This document shows, piece after piece, positions 12,606 through 24,318 of a stretch of DNA of 64,000 nt. The stretch is from assembly GCA_021432635.1 (NCBI GenBank), contig MU270016.1, forward strand, positions 1,445,905-1,509,904, given 5' to 3'. Position 1 is the first letter of the stretch, and every line of letters begins with the position of its first letter. Position numbers and translations under genes: made by a program. Under the pieces are notes generated by a model. That model did no database searches, was not told where the DNA came from, and saw nothing but the letters and a program-made list of their open reading frames with translations. The stretch is from Thozetella sp. PMI_491 (Eukaryota > Ascomycota > Sordariomycetes > Chaetosphaeriales > Chaetosphaeriaceae).

Positions 12606-13864
12606 TCAACGATAGGGTTTAATTTGTTCCTCCGTCCACTCCCAATACTTCTTCCCAAGATCCCCGTCCAGCAAGTCTTTTCGCGTGTTGTCCAACTTGC
12701 CCGGAGGCGAAACTAAACCATTAGGTCAGTCGGACTTAACTAGTCCCGCTCTAGTGTCAAATTATACTGACCAAAAGTGCCATTGTTCTCCTTGGTAATG
12801 CTCGGGTGGAGACCTGCAAACATCAGCGCGTATGCGCCGAATTTGGGCTCGGATAGAACCATGTTCTAGTTTTCATTGTCAGAGCAAATCGCAGCTCGAT
12901 TATTTCCGCGGAAGACGGTATCTAGTCGAGACAGGGCACGAACACGGGTTGGGGGTGAAACCTACAAGCAGGAAGGCTTGATATCCCGGAGTTGATCTCT
13001 GAAGTCCCGTCTTCAAAAATCCGGGATCAACGGCCTATCGATGTCAAAAGTGGCTTGAGTAAGCTCTCTGAGGTGTAATACGAATGACGGATAGGAAGGA
13101 ACGCTTTGCGGACTGCAAACTTACAGCGTGAAGTATCCCAGTTTTGGCCGCGTCGCTCCTTCGTGCGGACTCCACGCAATGTAAGATATTGCCTGCCTTG
13201 CTTCGACCGTATTTATCCCATATCCCTTCTTCTCGCTTATAATCCATGTTATTAAAGTCAATGGCGGGCTTGGGAGCCCCTATGTTTCCGGCACTAGATG
13301 ATACCCAGACTACACGGGCTTCTCCTGTTCGAGCGGCTGCGAGCAGGACCGGTTGCAGAAGCTCTGTGAACAGGAACGGCCCGAGGTTATTAGTGCCGAT
13401 CTGCAATTCGTAGCCCTGCACGGTTTTGGAGCCCTGCGGGGGTACCATGACACCAGCATTGTTCCAAAGGACGTCCAATCGAGACTCCTTGGCGAGAAAT
13501 TCTTCAGCAGAAGACTTGATGGTTGTCAAATCGCCCAGGTCAAGTTTGAGAAACGCAAGCTCGCCAGCGGAAGCAGGATGCAATGCCTTGATCTCGTCGA
13601 TGGCCGTCTGCGCTTTGGCCTCAGATCGTGCCGCAATATATACCTTAGCGTCTTTGGCATAAAGCATGCCTCCAAGACTCTGGCCTAGGCCTCCATTGCC
13701 TCCAGTAATAAGGAATACCTGCAACATGTGTTTAAATACATAAGCCAAGCAGGCAGCTTAGGATGAGATGCACCCACCTTGCCGCGCTGAGAAGGCAGAT
13801 CAGCGTCGGTGAAGGTCGGTTTCGAAGGGAAAATGGATTTATAGAGTGATTTTACGGCCGCCAT
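12606..13864 (-). CDS. Short-chain dehydrogenase/reductase (retinol-dehydrogenase-like)
   Basis: NAD(P)-dependent oxidoreductase of the classical SDR fold, about 300 residues, likely cytosolic or ER-associated. Start MAAVKSLYKSIFP (13864); an in-frame ATG exists at 13888. The cofactor motif TGGNGGLG follows an intron at about 13720-13780. WNNAGVM, VWVSSSAGN and YGRSKAGN supply the Asn, Ser, Tyr and Lys of the catalytic tetrad. After HA a GT donor (13125 region) is joined to GCCGTTGATCCCGGA (V-D-P-G-F-L-K-T-G); two further introns (12880-12975 and about 12710-12770) lead to NMVLSEPKFGAYALMFAG and the end KKYWEWTEEQIKPYR. All blocks are intact, so the gene appears functional. The substrate cannot be deduced. 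Confidence 0.85.
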
Positions 13865-14437
13865 TGCTATGAAATCGCATGCGATCAACGGGCACGGAGG
13901 ATGAGTTGTTTGTGCTTCCGCGACTTACTGGCGCATATGATCGCCTATTTATGTGTCAATTTTCAATGAAGTTAGTCTCGCACTTTCGACCCACATCGAA
14001 TAGCTGAGCTGCATGCAATCAACGTGAGCTGCAGTTCTTGGCATTTTCGGGCCCATGCGGCCAACGAGAGCTGCAGTCTTGCGCGTCCGCCACGAGACCC
14101 CGTGGGATGTTATTCAAATTTATTGGTCTAGCCCCTCACCGAAGGTGCACCAATACCGCTAGGATGAGTAAGGAAAGGAAAGCCAAGAGATTCCGAACGC
14201 CGGAGGATGCCACAATATTGCCGGAATGAGAAAGTAAGAAAGACGACTGAAAAGATCTGAGCGTCGGAGAATCCTGTACAGAGTGAAGAATCAGCTATGT
14301 CGTTCGGATCCTGTCTCCAAAGACTATAAAAAGCCTTCAATGTTCAAGAATATCATCCAACAGTTTGTCCATCAGCTCAAAATCATCCTACTTTAGCCCA
14401 GTTTGTTCTAAGCCACCGACCAGGTCTCTTGCAAAAG
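13865..14437. other. intergenic, divergent promoter region
   Basis: No gene. Between the minus-strand dehydrogenase and the plus-strand DUF3237 gene. An imperfect repeat (ACGTGAGCTGCAGTTCTTG and ACGAGAGCTGCAGTCTTG) lies at about 14021-14080. Confidence 0.45.
14325..14332 (+). promoter_or_regulatory. TATA box of the DUF3237 gene
   Basis: TATAAAAA 113 bases upstream of the ATG at 14438. Confidence 0.5.
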
Positions 14438-15162
14438 ATGATGGCGACTTTTGTTCTCCTATTGTCACAAGTGGTCATGCTAACAGGGCTGTCTCAGGCG
14501 ACAACCCCGCCGCAGCCTAGCCTCAAGTACTTGTATACCGGAAATGCAACTCTCCAAGCGCCTCTAGAAGTAGGGCCGGGCCCTTGGGGCAACAGAAGGG
14601 TGTATGGGATTGCTAGCGGCGTGTTTGCCGGGCCGATGCTCAAAGGTACTGCCAATCATTCGGCTCTTCGTGATTCTAGACTGCTAAGAAGCCCTACCAG
14701 GCACAATTACATCGATGGGGGGCGACTGGTCTCTGTGGACAGCCAATGAAACTGTTATCAACGCTGATATCCGACTGACACTCAAGACTCACGATGGTGC
14801 ATATATCCAAGTCTTCGAAACAGGAGTCTCACAGTCTGATGGAACCCTCCACCTACGGGCAACTTATGAGACAGGCAGTAAGAAATATTACTGGCTTAAC
14901 TCGGTTGTCGCTGTTGCGATTCTCAAGATTTTGTCTATGGATGACGGGACCCTGACTTACGATGCCTGGCAGGTTAGTATGCCGCGTTACCGAGTTATTC
15001 GTCACATTGAACCATGGCTTACATATGCTAGCTCTGTGGGCCAGGCGGCACAACATGTGCTTAGGCGGTCAAATAGGGCCCGTCCCTTGATGGTTCTTTT
15101 CTTTTCTCTTCTTTGGATTCCAGTCACTATTGCTGCAGTGCGCATGGAATCATGGTGATTGA
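14438..15162 (+). CDS. Secreted DUF3237-family protein
   Basis: Start at the first ATG (14438, MMATFVLLLSQVVMLTGLSQA signal peptide). Intron 14646-14700 joins LKG to TITSMGGDWSLW. Blocks YGIASGVFAGPMLKG, RLTLKTHDGAYIQVFETG and ATYETGSKKYYWLNSVVAV correspond to the conserved DUF3237 beta-barrel pattern. A second intron (14973-15138) gives a short tail ending WNHGD and a stop at 15160-15162; reading through without it ends at 15158 in the same general place, so the C-terminus is uncertain. The function of DUF3237 is unknown. In fungi some members are secreted. Confidence 0.75.
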
Positions 15163-16432
15163 GGCAAATAATGGAGAGGAGGTCGGCTCTTTGGGCCATC
15201 AGTTCGGGTACAGACATACATCTCACTCGCGCACGATTTAAATTCGATAGGCAAGTAAGGTAGGCATTAGCACATGTGTTGGATTGTGTAGGTCCCGCTT
15301 GCACGGCGAAGTCATTCAATCATCTAAAGGATAGGAGATTAGCTATGCGTGTTGCAGAAGACCAAGAATAACAACCACAAATTTATTTTACGGTCTCATC
15401 TTGTCAATCAGCATCACAGCACACCTCCACAGCGGGCAGTGTCGCAGAGACAGCCTTCGCGTCCGCATCAAGCGTCAATGCTTGCCCCTGTGCTTGTGCT
15501 TGGCAGGCTGCTGATGCTACGAGAATGGATTATCCAGGCATGCCTAGAGCCAAGAGCTAGCAAAGTAGCCGATCTCCATTGCTTGATGATCTACGGTCAT
15601 CCCTGTTCGAAAGTGGAGACACGAAGGCGTGGTGAACTGCCGGCAGTAGGCCACAGGCCGTCCTCACCCAAAGGGGCGTTCCAGAAGAATGGATTCCAGA
15701 AGACGGGCTCCAAGCGCGCGTTCCAAAATAACACCTTCTAAAAGCTCAGACCCCAAGAGATGGATTCACATTGGGTACTAAAACATCGAGTTTTCTAAAT
15801 GGAGCAGATAGAATAGCCGCGACAGGCATGCCCGCATGTCCGCTAGGACCTCAGCCACCACTTGGGATCTAGGCGCTTGGCTACTACGAGACGAAAACAG
15901 CACAGCCAAGCAAGCCATTGGGAGAAGAAAGCAAAGCCCAGCCTTCCCCGCGTTACAAATCTGTGGCGGCCCGGTCAGGGCAGAAGGCGCACCTAGCCAA
16001 TTGGGACAAACCCTGGAGGCAGTGCGAAGCACTCGTAAACTACGCGTCAGGCTTGTGGGACTTAGCAAATGCTTTCCAATTGCCAAGAGCGAGCTTTCTG
16101 TCGTCTGTTCCTCGCTCGATTGGCTGACGGGAAGTCGATCAGACGGATTCGCCGCGTGGTGGGTCCCACCCCCGGGCTCGTCTCAAACTGTTTCGGCCGT
16201 CGTCATCAGCAGTTTCCGACCAGTGGGGAGATGGCTCGACGAATGGGACGCGAATAACACTTGGATGGGTTAAAAGGACGCGGCGTCCCACCGCCACCGG
16301 TACAGATCGACGTGCATTAGTACCTGAGAGTTCTGCAGAGCTGGCCTACGCAGACGTGCTACGATAGCCTCGTTTTCTTATCCGGTCTCTGGCTCCCTTC
16401 GCTTCGTACCCATTTTCTGGGCTTCTTTTACC
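15163..16432. other. intergenic, 1.3 kb
   Basis: No supported gene. One frame around 15660-15741 encodes a short Phe-Gln-Lys/Asn-rich imperfect repeat (FQKNGFQKTGSKRAFQNN). I cannot tell whether it is translated. Confidence 0.45.
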
Positions 16433-17322
16433 ATGTACTCCAAGTCATTAATCGCCCTGGCGGCGGGAGCCGCGTTGGTTGCTGCGAAAACCCCTTCGGG
16501 CTTCACCCCGGCGTCCACCACCGACCTCATCGTCACGTTTGGCAAGACTGAGGCCATGAACGGGGTCGTTGTTGACAAAGCGAGTAAGTATCCTAAAGCT
16601 AGTTTCCCGGAGATTATATTGTCGGGCAATGCTAACCTAGACCTCATCCAGCTACCCAGACCGCGCCGACAATCGCCACGTCGTCCAAGCTCACGGGGTC
16701 AAGCTACGCAATCATAATGCTCGACCTTGACATCCCGTCCAACACGAACCCTCACGTCTTGCTCCACTGGATGCAGACTGATCTCACACCGGCCACCACC
16801 ACCACCTCTCTGGCCACTGCCAACGGCACCTCGCAGGCCTTCGTTCTGCAAAACGCCAAGAACACCACCGCCTTGGCTGCGTACATTGGCCCCGGCCCGC
16901 CCGCGAAGACTCCCCTGAGCCATCGTTATACGCAGATTCTCGTGGACACGAGCTCCATCAAGGCCAACGGAACGGCAGCTCTCAAGGCCGCGGCGGCGAC
17001 GCGGAACGGATTTGACATCACGACTGTCCTGAAGAACGCTGGCCTATCCAACAACGTTGTGGCCGGAAACTCGTTCAATGTGACGAACCCTGGCCCCGCC
17101 GACGACTCCGGAACCGGCACCGGCACTGGCACCAACTCCACCAGCGGCAGCGGCAGCACCAAGGGAGGCACCAACTCGACCAAGGGCACGGCGTCGGGAA
17201 CTGGCTCGACGACCAAGCCGACCAGCACCACCGGCACTGTGACCACCAACAGTGCGTACGGTCTGGCGCCCAGCTCGGCATTTGTTGTCTTTAGTCTAGT
17301 CATGTCCTGGGTTTGCCTGTGA
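16433..17322 (+). CDS. PEBP-like secreted GPI-anchored protein
   Basis: Two exons (16433-16583, 16652-17322), 273 residues. Signal peptide MYSKSLIALAAGAALVAA, then a phosphatidylethanolamine-binding-protein fold suggested by YAIIMLDLDIPS, VLLHWMQTDL and YIGPGPPAKTPLSHRYTQILVD. A Ser/Thr/Gly-rich low-complexity linker (about residues 205-245) and a hydrophobic C-terminus (SSAFVVFSLVMSWVCL) indicate a GPI anchor and a cell-wall or membrane location. The ligand is unknown. The GC-rich third positions mark it as a constrained gene compared with its AT-rich right flank. Confidence 0.85.
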
Positions 17323-18429
17323 TTTTGACAATTGCATGGTGTTTAGCGTTGATAGTACAAATACCCAAGAAATATTATATATACACAAACCATCTAAGAT
17401 CACAATTACCTAGGTATCTACACCTTGGCTAGGAACTTGATAATTCTAGAGTTCATCGTACGGATGTACACAGATAATTGCCCTATCCGAGTCTAAGTAG
17501 ATTAATAGGTTGCGCAGTCTCTCTCCCTCTCCATGAGCGATAGCTATATTCCGTCTTACTATCGCTTGTACACATGAATTCCTTTCTAATAGGTGTGCTT
17601 CATAAATATGAACATATGCTAGAACGAGAGTTTGCATGCTGCCACGAGGAACTGCGAGGAAGGGCCTACGGAAATTATATCCGTGAAGGCAGGCTTCCAA
17701 ATATAACACTTACTTCAGCCAAAATCCCATTGAAAAATATCCTTCCCTATTGTTAGGTACTTAAGCCATGTCCTGGCTAGAGATATTGAATAGATGCGGG
17801 TAGTGCGACTGTAGCATGCAAATGCCCTCACTGCTCGATTACCTAACGAGAATGCTCCTTAACCCTGGCTCAAGCCGGCAACGCAAATGGTGGAAGTATC
17901 TGAAGTGGGGCGCTGCCTCGAGTGGTAGTAAATACACCAAGTGTCAGATATACAGAACCATAGTCCAACTAAGCCATTGGGGGTCTATTGTTTTGGCCTA
18001 GTAGGAGTATCTGGCAATTAAGAGTCTCATATGCTTCCTGAGCGTCTAGGCCCGTTAGGCGGTAGAGTGAGCTTGATGACCCAATTGGGTGGGAAACAAG
18101 GCAGATGACCCACTGAAGGCTATCCAGACGAGGTCACGAGTTGACTCCGGAGAGATAATACTTTATTGAGGTGCCTCGAAGGTCGAAGAAGGCTGATAGT
18201 GAACCTAATTATTATACACAAACTCGAGGTCTTGTAAAGTTGCCTTTTGTGATATAGAAGCGTGGGGAGAGTAAAAAATCCGTTAGCGTGATTGTCTTTC
18301 GGTTTGTAGATGTGACACAGAAGTAGCTAATTCACTCTGGATCTTTCGTATGGCTGCAAGGATGCCTAGCACTCCAAGCCACATGATAAGTGCTGCCCAA
18401 TAGATAGCGTTAGGCGACCAAGAAACTGC
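17323..18429. other. AT-rich intergenic with repeat copy
   Basis: No gene supported. Contains one copy of a dispersed repeat (17941-18013). Confidence 0.5.
17941..18013. repeat. dispersed repeat, copy 1
   Basis: About 75 bases matching 20240-20316 on the same strand, with shared blocks GTGTCAG, CAATTGGG/CCATTGGG, TTTGGCCTAGT and GGAG-ATCT. Differences include many transitions. Identity of the parent element is unknown. Confidence 0.55.
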
Positions 18430-19016
18430 ACGAGGAGAAAAGATGCCTAACGCACGAATGCGCAGTTGTTGCCGGTCTCAGCAAATTCTCTTTTCCGGAA
18501 CTGATCCGCATCGAGTTTGAGCGAGCCCTGCTGGACGCCATGATCCCGATGGAGGCTCATATCTTATCTCAGCTCCCGGACATTGTTCGAACCTGCCAAA
18601 AGAAGCTCTCTCGGTCGTATCCAAACCCACCTTCGGGACACTCGGCGAATTCAGAGGAGACAAGTGATTCTGGAAACCAACTAGAGCTGCCTAGAATTTT
18701 CACTAATGCAGGCAAAATTACACCGATTCCAGACACCTTCGCATTTGCAGCTCCTCCCTACCTTGACCTGAATGTTCTACAAACGCCTTGCTCTCCTCTG
18801 CAGCTGGACAGTGTGGAAGGAGACAATGTAAAACAATCATCATCTGACTCGGCCTTCTTTTCGAACCAGGCGGGTGGCACTTGCGCTGCATCCAAAGAGA
18901 AGACGCAAGATACAGCGCCTGACGACCAGGGCTAGGACGAATCTCTGGGTCCTAAAATTAATCATCCTGTAGACTGGGACTGGGATTTGACACACCTATT
19001 TAGTGACTCTGCCTAA
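18430..19016 (+). pseudogene. Relic of a fungal regulator C-terminus (bZIP-like protein family)
   Basis: An open frame including KFSFPELIRIEFERALL and MEAHILSQLPDIVRTCQ continues to TAG at 18933-18935 and then, in the same frame, through DESLGPKINHPVDWDWD to TAA at about 19014. The pattern (amphipathic IEFE...LLDAM helix, Ser-rich spacer, acidic DWDWDLTHLF end) resembles the C-terminal part of a family of fungal bZIP proteins as I remember it. No DNA-binding region is visible upstream. In-frame stop, missing N-terminus and AT-rich surroundings point to a decayed copy. The ATG at 18540 is internal to the conserved block, so it is unlikely to be a true start. Confidence 0.45.
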
Positions 19017-21179
19017 AACGAATGAGATGCCAATATAACAAGCACGTTGCATTATAATTTACCTCAAGGGGTGCTATGCAAGTTCAATCAATACCCAACC
19101 TCGCCAGATGTTTGCGATTGCAAGTTATTCTAGTAGGCATTATGTTTGATTTGAGGCATTCCAATGCTCTATACAGGAAAGTCTGGTATATTATAGGATG
19201 ACATCTAGAATTAACGAGACTATTTCCTCCTCGATTATATATAGTATTGCATATGTAGAAGCTGTATTAATATCAGCAATAACACTGAAAGTAATAATAG
19301 CTATTCTTGACGTTCTTGCCAGATAGGGTATTCCCTGGTCGGTACCATCGCTACTCAAGCACCTCGAACACATAGAGATCGTCATCACCTGACTAATCTT
19401 CCGGCGAGTTATCCAGTTTCTGATTGCCATATTCAGAGCCTCTGTAGGTTTCTTGGCAATATCCCGGGTATATATTTGCAGGGGTAAATTGGAAATAGCC
19501 GCAATAGCTGTAGTATGTAAGGACTGTCAACACTAATATTGAAAGAGGGGAGCGCACTGTAGTTTGCAAGACCTGTGGCAGCCGTGATCACCCTCATCAA
19601 AACACACACACGACAGGCTTTCTAATCCAATGGCTGTAGCATGGGTCTAATGCCAAACCCATCACAGCCCATGAGACAGGGTCATGGAAACGACGTAAGC
19701 CAAAGTTGTACGGTAGAAAGCAAAGAAATTGAGGTAACCGAGGTTCCCTAAGCTCTAATCACGATATCAGGAATAGGAAGGAGCCTCATGATAGAACATG
19801 AAGAGTGTATTGAGTTAGTTTACTTAAGAGTATTAAGGCTAATGGTAATAATCCGTAGTGAGGATCTAGGATGATGTTCCACTATTTATAGTCTTATTTA
19901 CATAGGAAAAGAGGCGCTGCCTCACGCGATTAAGCCGAGTAAATCCTCCTCGTAGGGTATAAAACTAGACGTAGCACCCTACTCCAGATAGTAACTTAAC
20001 CGTAATGCAAGATATAAATATTGAATTAATTATTTCACATTATGTAACTAGTACTACCAACTAAGCAGGAATTCTTTTCGTCGTGAGGAAAGGAGCTGAA
20101 TAAATTACTTGGCAAAATATAAACCTAATTGATCGATAAAAGTAGATAAGTCACCTAAAAACTGCAGTTAATTCCTTAGATCATTTAATCTACACAGCTG
20201 TGAGAGAGCACTATCCCCTCTCCCTTTCGCTGAAGGGTCGTGTCAGGTAACCTACTAGGTATGGTCTAATCGGGTCAATTGGGCGCTCTACATTCTTTGG
20301 CCTAGTGGGAGCATCTAACACCATGTATTGGGACACATACAGTACTAGTACTAGATCTCGTAGCCCAGTTGTAAATCCAGTCGTGGCATTTATAGCCTTA
20401 TCAGGGGTCTAATTGTGGCTCAATTACACCTTCACTTTCACCTGAATTAAATCATATTTATAGATTTTGTCTCAACTCAATTGAGCTTTAGTTGAGATGA
20501 CTAGGTACCGAAGCACTCCCGGCGGCAGCTAAGCCGGCCCAAAGAGGAAATTTTTCGACAAGAGTGGCGCACGCACGGGTGGATGTTTTGCTTGGGGACC
20601 AAAGAGATCGCAGAAACTGCCTGGTAGTCTCGGAGCGACAACTAGCCGATGGCTCCACCGACCCAGCGGGCTCCTAGGCTGCTTCACCATTGAGCGGAAG
20701 TTGATCTGGCTACAAAGTCAAGACGTTTGCAATAAAATCGTCGGCTGAGTCTTTATCAGCACAGTATTAGGTTAGCTGTGATCGCTGCATTGGCTCCAAC
20801 GGAACGGATGGCGAAGAGCCGTTCAAGTGCCAGGCCAAGTCTGCTAAGCTCTGCTAGCCAGGGAGTGCTATCTTCCTGTTCCTGCTCTCCCTTATCTCCC
20901 TTACCCTTACATAAATCAGATGAAGCAAACCTAGTGCGCCAAGACTCTCCATGACCGTCGTGTCACTCCTTTTCCTAATACTGCGGAAGTAAGAGATTGT
21001 CTGACTTTGACGCACCTCCAGCTGTTCCCCCTTGGCTTGCCGCAGATTTGTGAAGTCAGTCACCTCTCCCCTCCCCCCTTCCTTCCCAAAAAAGATTGAA
21101 CAGGCCTCAAGCTTCAATCATTACCATAGGTCCGCCTTCTTCTCATTGATATCTCCGCTTATCAGATGTATTGCACGAC
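19017..21179. other. AT-rich, gene-poor stretch of 2.2 kb
   Basis: High in TA dinucleotides with no recognisable gene, consistent with RIP-decayed DNA. Carries the second copy of the dispersed repeat. The last 300 bases are more GC-balanced and pyrimidine-rich, and are the likely promoter of the next gene. Confidence 0.5.
20240..20316. repeat. dispersed repeat, copy 2
   Basis: Matches 17941-18013; see that entry. The block TTTGGCCTAGTGGGAGCATCT is the best-preserved part. Confidence 0.55.
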
Positions 21180-22544
21180 ATGGCACTAAGTCGGGAAGTA
21201 AAACGGCTTTCGCTAATCGCGGGGCTGATTATGACCTTGGTTATTTGCTCTTTTAAGTATATGGATCAGAACAAGCTCGGGTCCTTGCAAATCCCGCTCG
21301 ACGAGTGGTTACAAAGCCAGATCTCAAGCTATGGCGGCGCTGGGGAGATCATAGAAAAACCCGGCGCATCTCCCACTATCTCGACAGTGACAAAGGCGGA
21401 TACAACAACGAGACCAACCGCCCCTCCAGTCGCCCGCCCAGGCGATGGATCCGGGGACAGCACACATTACACGATATACTCCCTAACGGGACCAGATGGC
21501 AGATACTTCGATATCGATTTCAATAATCTCCCATCTATCAACCCCAACTTGATCCCCCATCCACGCCTCAACGATACCTGGTACATCGTTGCGCAGAAGA
21601 ACATGACCACACTTGAGGCTCCATACTTTGTAGAGATCTACTGCAGCGCGGCATTTAACGCTTCGGGAGTCTTGAGATGCATCGATACTCCTTATAACCT
21701 TCCTATTTCTGCCACATTCTCCGATAAATGCCCCGAGAACCTTGCTGTCCTCGCACTAAATGTCGGACCACACGATGCGCGTGTTTTCTACGGGCCTGAG
21801 TCGCCCATGATCACGTACGGCTCCAACTCACAGTTTGCATGCTTTGGCCAGTGGGTTCAAGACTTCCGCATACTAGTCGAATGGGGCATCGTCAAACATG
21901 CTCACACAGTCTTCCGTTCCGGCACCGAGCTCCAGCGGCCGCTGCCGTGGCATGACGTGGAGAAAAACTTCTTCCTATTCTGGGACAAGGACGGCCAAAT
22001 GTATGTGCACAACGACGTGGCACCGAAGCGTGTGTTTGCCAAGCTTTCAGCCGACGGTTCGGTAGGGGACAACATGGGAGCTCGGACGGCTCACTCAGAC
22101 GACAAGTGCCTCGCCAAGTATATCCCCACGCCGCGCGGGAAGCTCGAGGCAATCCACCAGGCGACCAATTCGCTCTCGATCACGCTCTGCAATAAAACCG
22201 ACCCAGCATGTTGGCCCACCGATGACAATACGGTTCTCTTTGCCATAATCCACCACAAATCACACTATAACGACCACAGCAGCTACGAGCCGTACGTAAT
22301 GATGTTCCGACGTCGCTACCCATTTGAGTTGTACGCCATCTCAAGCAAACCCATGTGGATTCATGGCCGCCAAGTCCCGAGTGACATGTTCTTTATTACG
22401 TCGATGAGCTGGAAGGCTCGGAGCCAGAAGTACCATGCATACTTGGATGACGTCTTGTTTTTGGCTTTCGGTATCGAGGACAGGCGAACTGGTGGCATGG
22501 ATCTGCTCGCTGGCGATCTGCTGCAGGGCCTCGGCGCCTGCTAA
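21180..22544 (+). CDS. Single-exon type II membrane protein of unknown function
   Basis: 454 residues from the ATG at 21180. A short basic cytosolic end is followed by one hydrophobic segment (LSLIAGLIMTLVICSF, about residues 10-26) with no cleavage-like site. A Ser/Thr/Pro-rich stem (about 45-85) precedes a large lumenal or extracellular domain with conserved-looking blocks GPDGRYFDIDF, WYIVAQKN, EPYVMMFRRRYPFELYAI and KYHAYLDDVLFLAFGIED, plus N-glycosylation sequons. This architecture is that of Golgi glycosyltransferase-like or cell-surface proteins, but I cannot assign a family. Codon use is GC-biased and intact while both flanks are AT-rich, so the gene is under constraint. No introns. 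Confidence 0.7.
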   Translation: MALSREVKRLSLIAGLIMTLVICSFKYMDQNKLGSLQIPLDEWLQSQISSYGGAGEIIEKPGASPTISTVTKADTTTRPTAPPVARPGDGSGDSTHYTIYSLTGPDGRYFDIDFNNLPSINPNLIPHPRLNDTWYIVAQKNMTTLEAPYFVEIYCSAAFNASGVLRCIDTPYNLPISATFSDKCPENLAVLALNVGPHDARVFYGPESPMITYGSNSQFACFGQWVQDFRILVEWGIVKHAHTVFRSGTELQRPLPWHDVEKNFFLFWDKDGQMYVHNDVAPKRVFAKLSADGSVGDNMGARTAHSDDKCLAKYIPTPRGKLEAIHQATNSLSITLCNKTDPACWPTDDNTVLFAIIHHKSHYNDHSSYEPYVMMFRRRYPFELYAISSKPMWIHGRQVPSDMFFITSMSWKARSQKYHAYLDDVLFLAFGIEDRRTGGMDLLAGDLLQGLGAC

Positions 22545-24210
22545 GCTGATTTACATTAATATGGAAATCACAGCGATCGGCGCGAGTCATGTTATGTGGA
22601 AACAAGGTGGTGTCTTTCTGTGCTTTAAGAATAAAGGGAATACGCATAACTACGGCTAGGAATTAATATACAGACCAACGGCCAATTGGTAGATTCTATA
22701 CCACTATAGATCGCGCAACCTTTGAAGTAATATAAGGAATACGATAGAGAACATGCTCTTCAGAGGTATGAGAGCAGTAAATTTATTATACTATAATGTT
22801 CTTTATCCCCACTTTCGGTAAGATGTTGTTACTACCCAGTATGCAAGGTGCAAGGTAATTCATCTTCAACGCCACTAATACAAGCCACTGGTTCGCCACT
22901 GTACCACGTAGCATGCCATTTGTTATTCTGGGCAATCTTGGCAGCGCGTCCCCTTCTAATACGCCTTGTGGCTTCTCCAACGCTTCCCAGTGCTCCTTAT
23001 GACGAAGGTCGTTGTGTGTATGTGTCCACAAGACTAAGAGGTCGAAGTTTATACATGATTTTAGAACTTCAAAATCAGCGTATAGCTTGATTTAGCCTTT
23101 ACACCAGACTAAGGTATAAGGCTCAAAGTCGGCATGGCACATTAGGTGTTACTGCAACATCTCGACACAGTGATTAAGGTGTTCTTTGAAAACAAGCTGC
23201 GGGGCGAATCCGTACTTCGAGCCCCAATAAAAAAAATCGTAATTATTGGCAAGGCTCTTACGCAAAGCCTTAAGACAGTGTAAGTGGTGGATGGCCTCGA
23301 TACCCATCATCTTAGTCTTCGGGGAATCCCCAGGAGGCGGGCATGCTGACAGTCATAGCAGGATCCTTGCCTGCGTGAACGATGTCTAATTCTGACATAG
23401 CAAGAAACATATTGGGCAAAAAAAGAAACAGTCCCGGACTACATTTACTTCAGGGCTAGGTGGCAGGCGGAAGATATGCCTTAGGCCCGAAGCATTAAAT
23501 GCCGATGAGCTGCCAGTGTACGAGACAACTTACTAGATATCCACCATGCTATAAACAGGGGCTATAGATATTAATAGGAATTAATTTAGCAACTATCTTT
23601 CTAAACTCCTATTTTTGAAGTAGACTTACAAATGCAGGGCGACATCTGGGAGCATTACTACCTCTTTGCTCATGCCAACATGTAAACTAAATTTTCTGTC
23701 GCCCGAGTATTTAATAAAACGCATACAGCTCCCAACATGGATCCGGGAGCAAAATGACAAAATATGGGGATCCAAACCGAGTGACGATTGCCTTGCTTGT
23801 GGGCACCAGTACGCAGCTCACAACCGTCCGATTCAGACAGGTGTGCCATCTCATCGCCATTGACGGCGGTATATTCTTTCATGTTGGGGCGACTAGACAC
23901 TGCAGAATCCAAAAAGGTTGAATGAGAATAAAAAATAAACAAATAGTGAAAACGAAGAATGTAGGGTGCCAACTGGTTGTGTTGAAATGAGACGTTCCTA
24001 GAGGGAGGTGGGCCATCAAGTTCTGTGAAATCAGCCCTCAATGTGCTACGACAGGCGGGGATAAGCACCGCCACATGGCAGCAGGGGGGCTTAAATCTAA
24101 TAATCTGCTAATCATACCGCACGGGCAATTTCTAATCCCCATATGGGTGTGTAGTCGAGAAGTTAACCGTCGGAGTTTTCGAAATCCCCGAGCCAAATCA
24201 CTTACAAGGA

Positions 24211-24318
24211 TTAGTCGGCGATATGCGGACTATTTTTGTGTGACGGTCAACGCTCTCGCATCACTCGCGAAGTTTATTAGCGACATGCAAAATACTTTCT
24301 TGTGTAACAGTCAACCCT
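24211..24318. repeat. imperfect tandem duplication
   Basis: Two units of about 45 bases (24211-24256 and 24277-24318) sharing TTAG, CGAYATGC, TTGTGTRACRGTCAAC. A third partial match (GCGGACTATTTGTTTACG) lies at about 24465. Confidence 0.4.
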
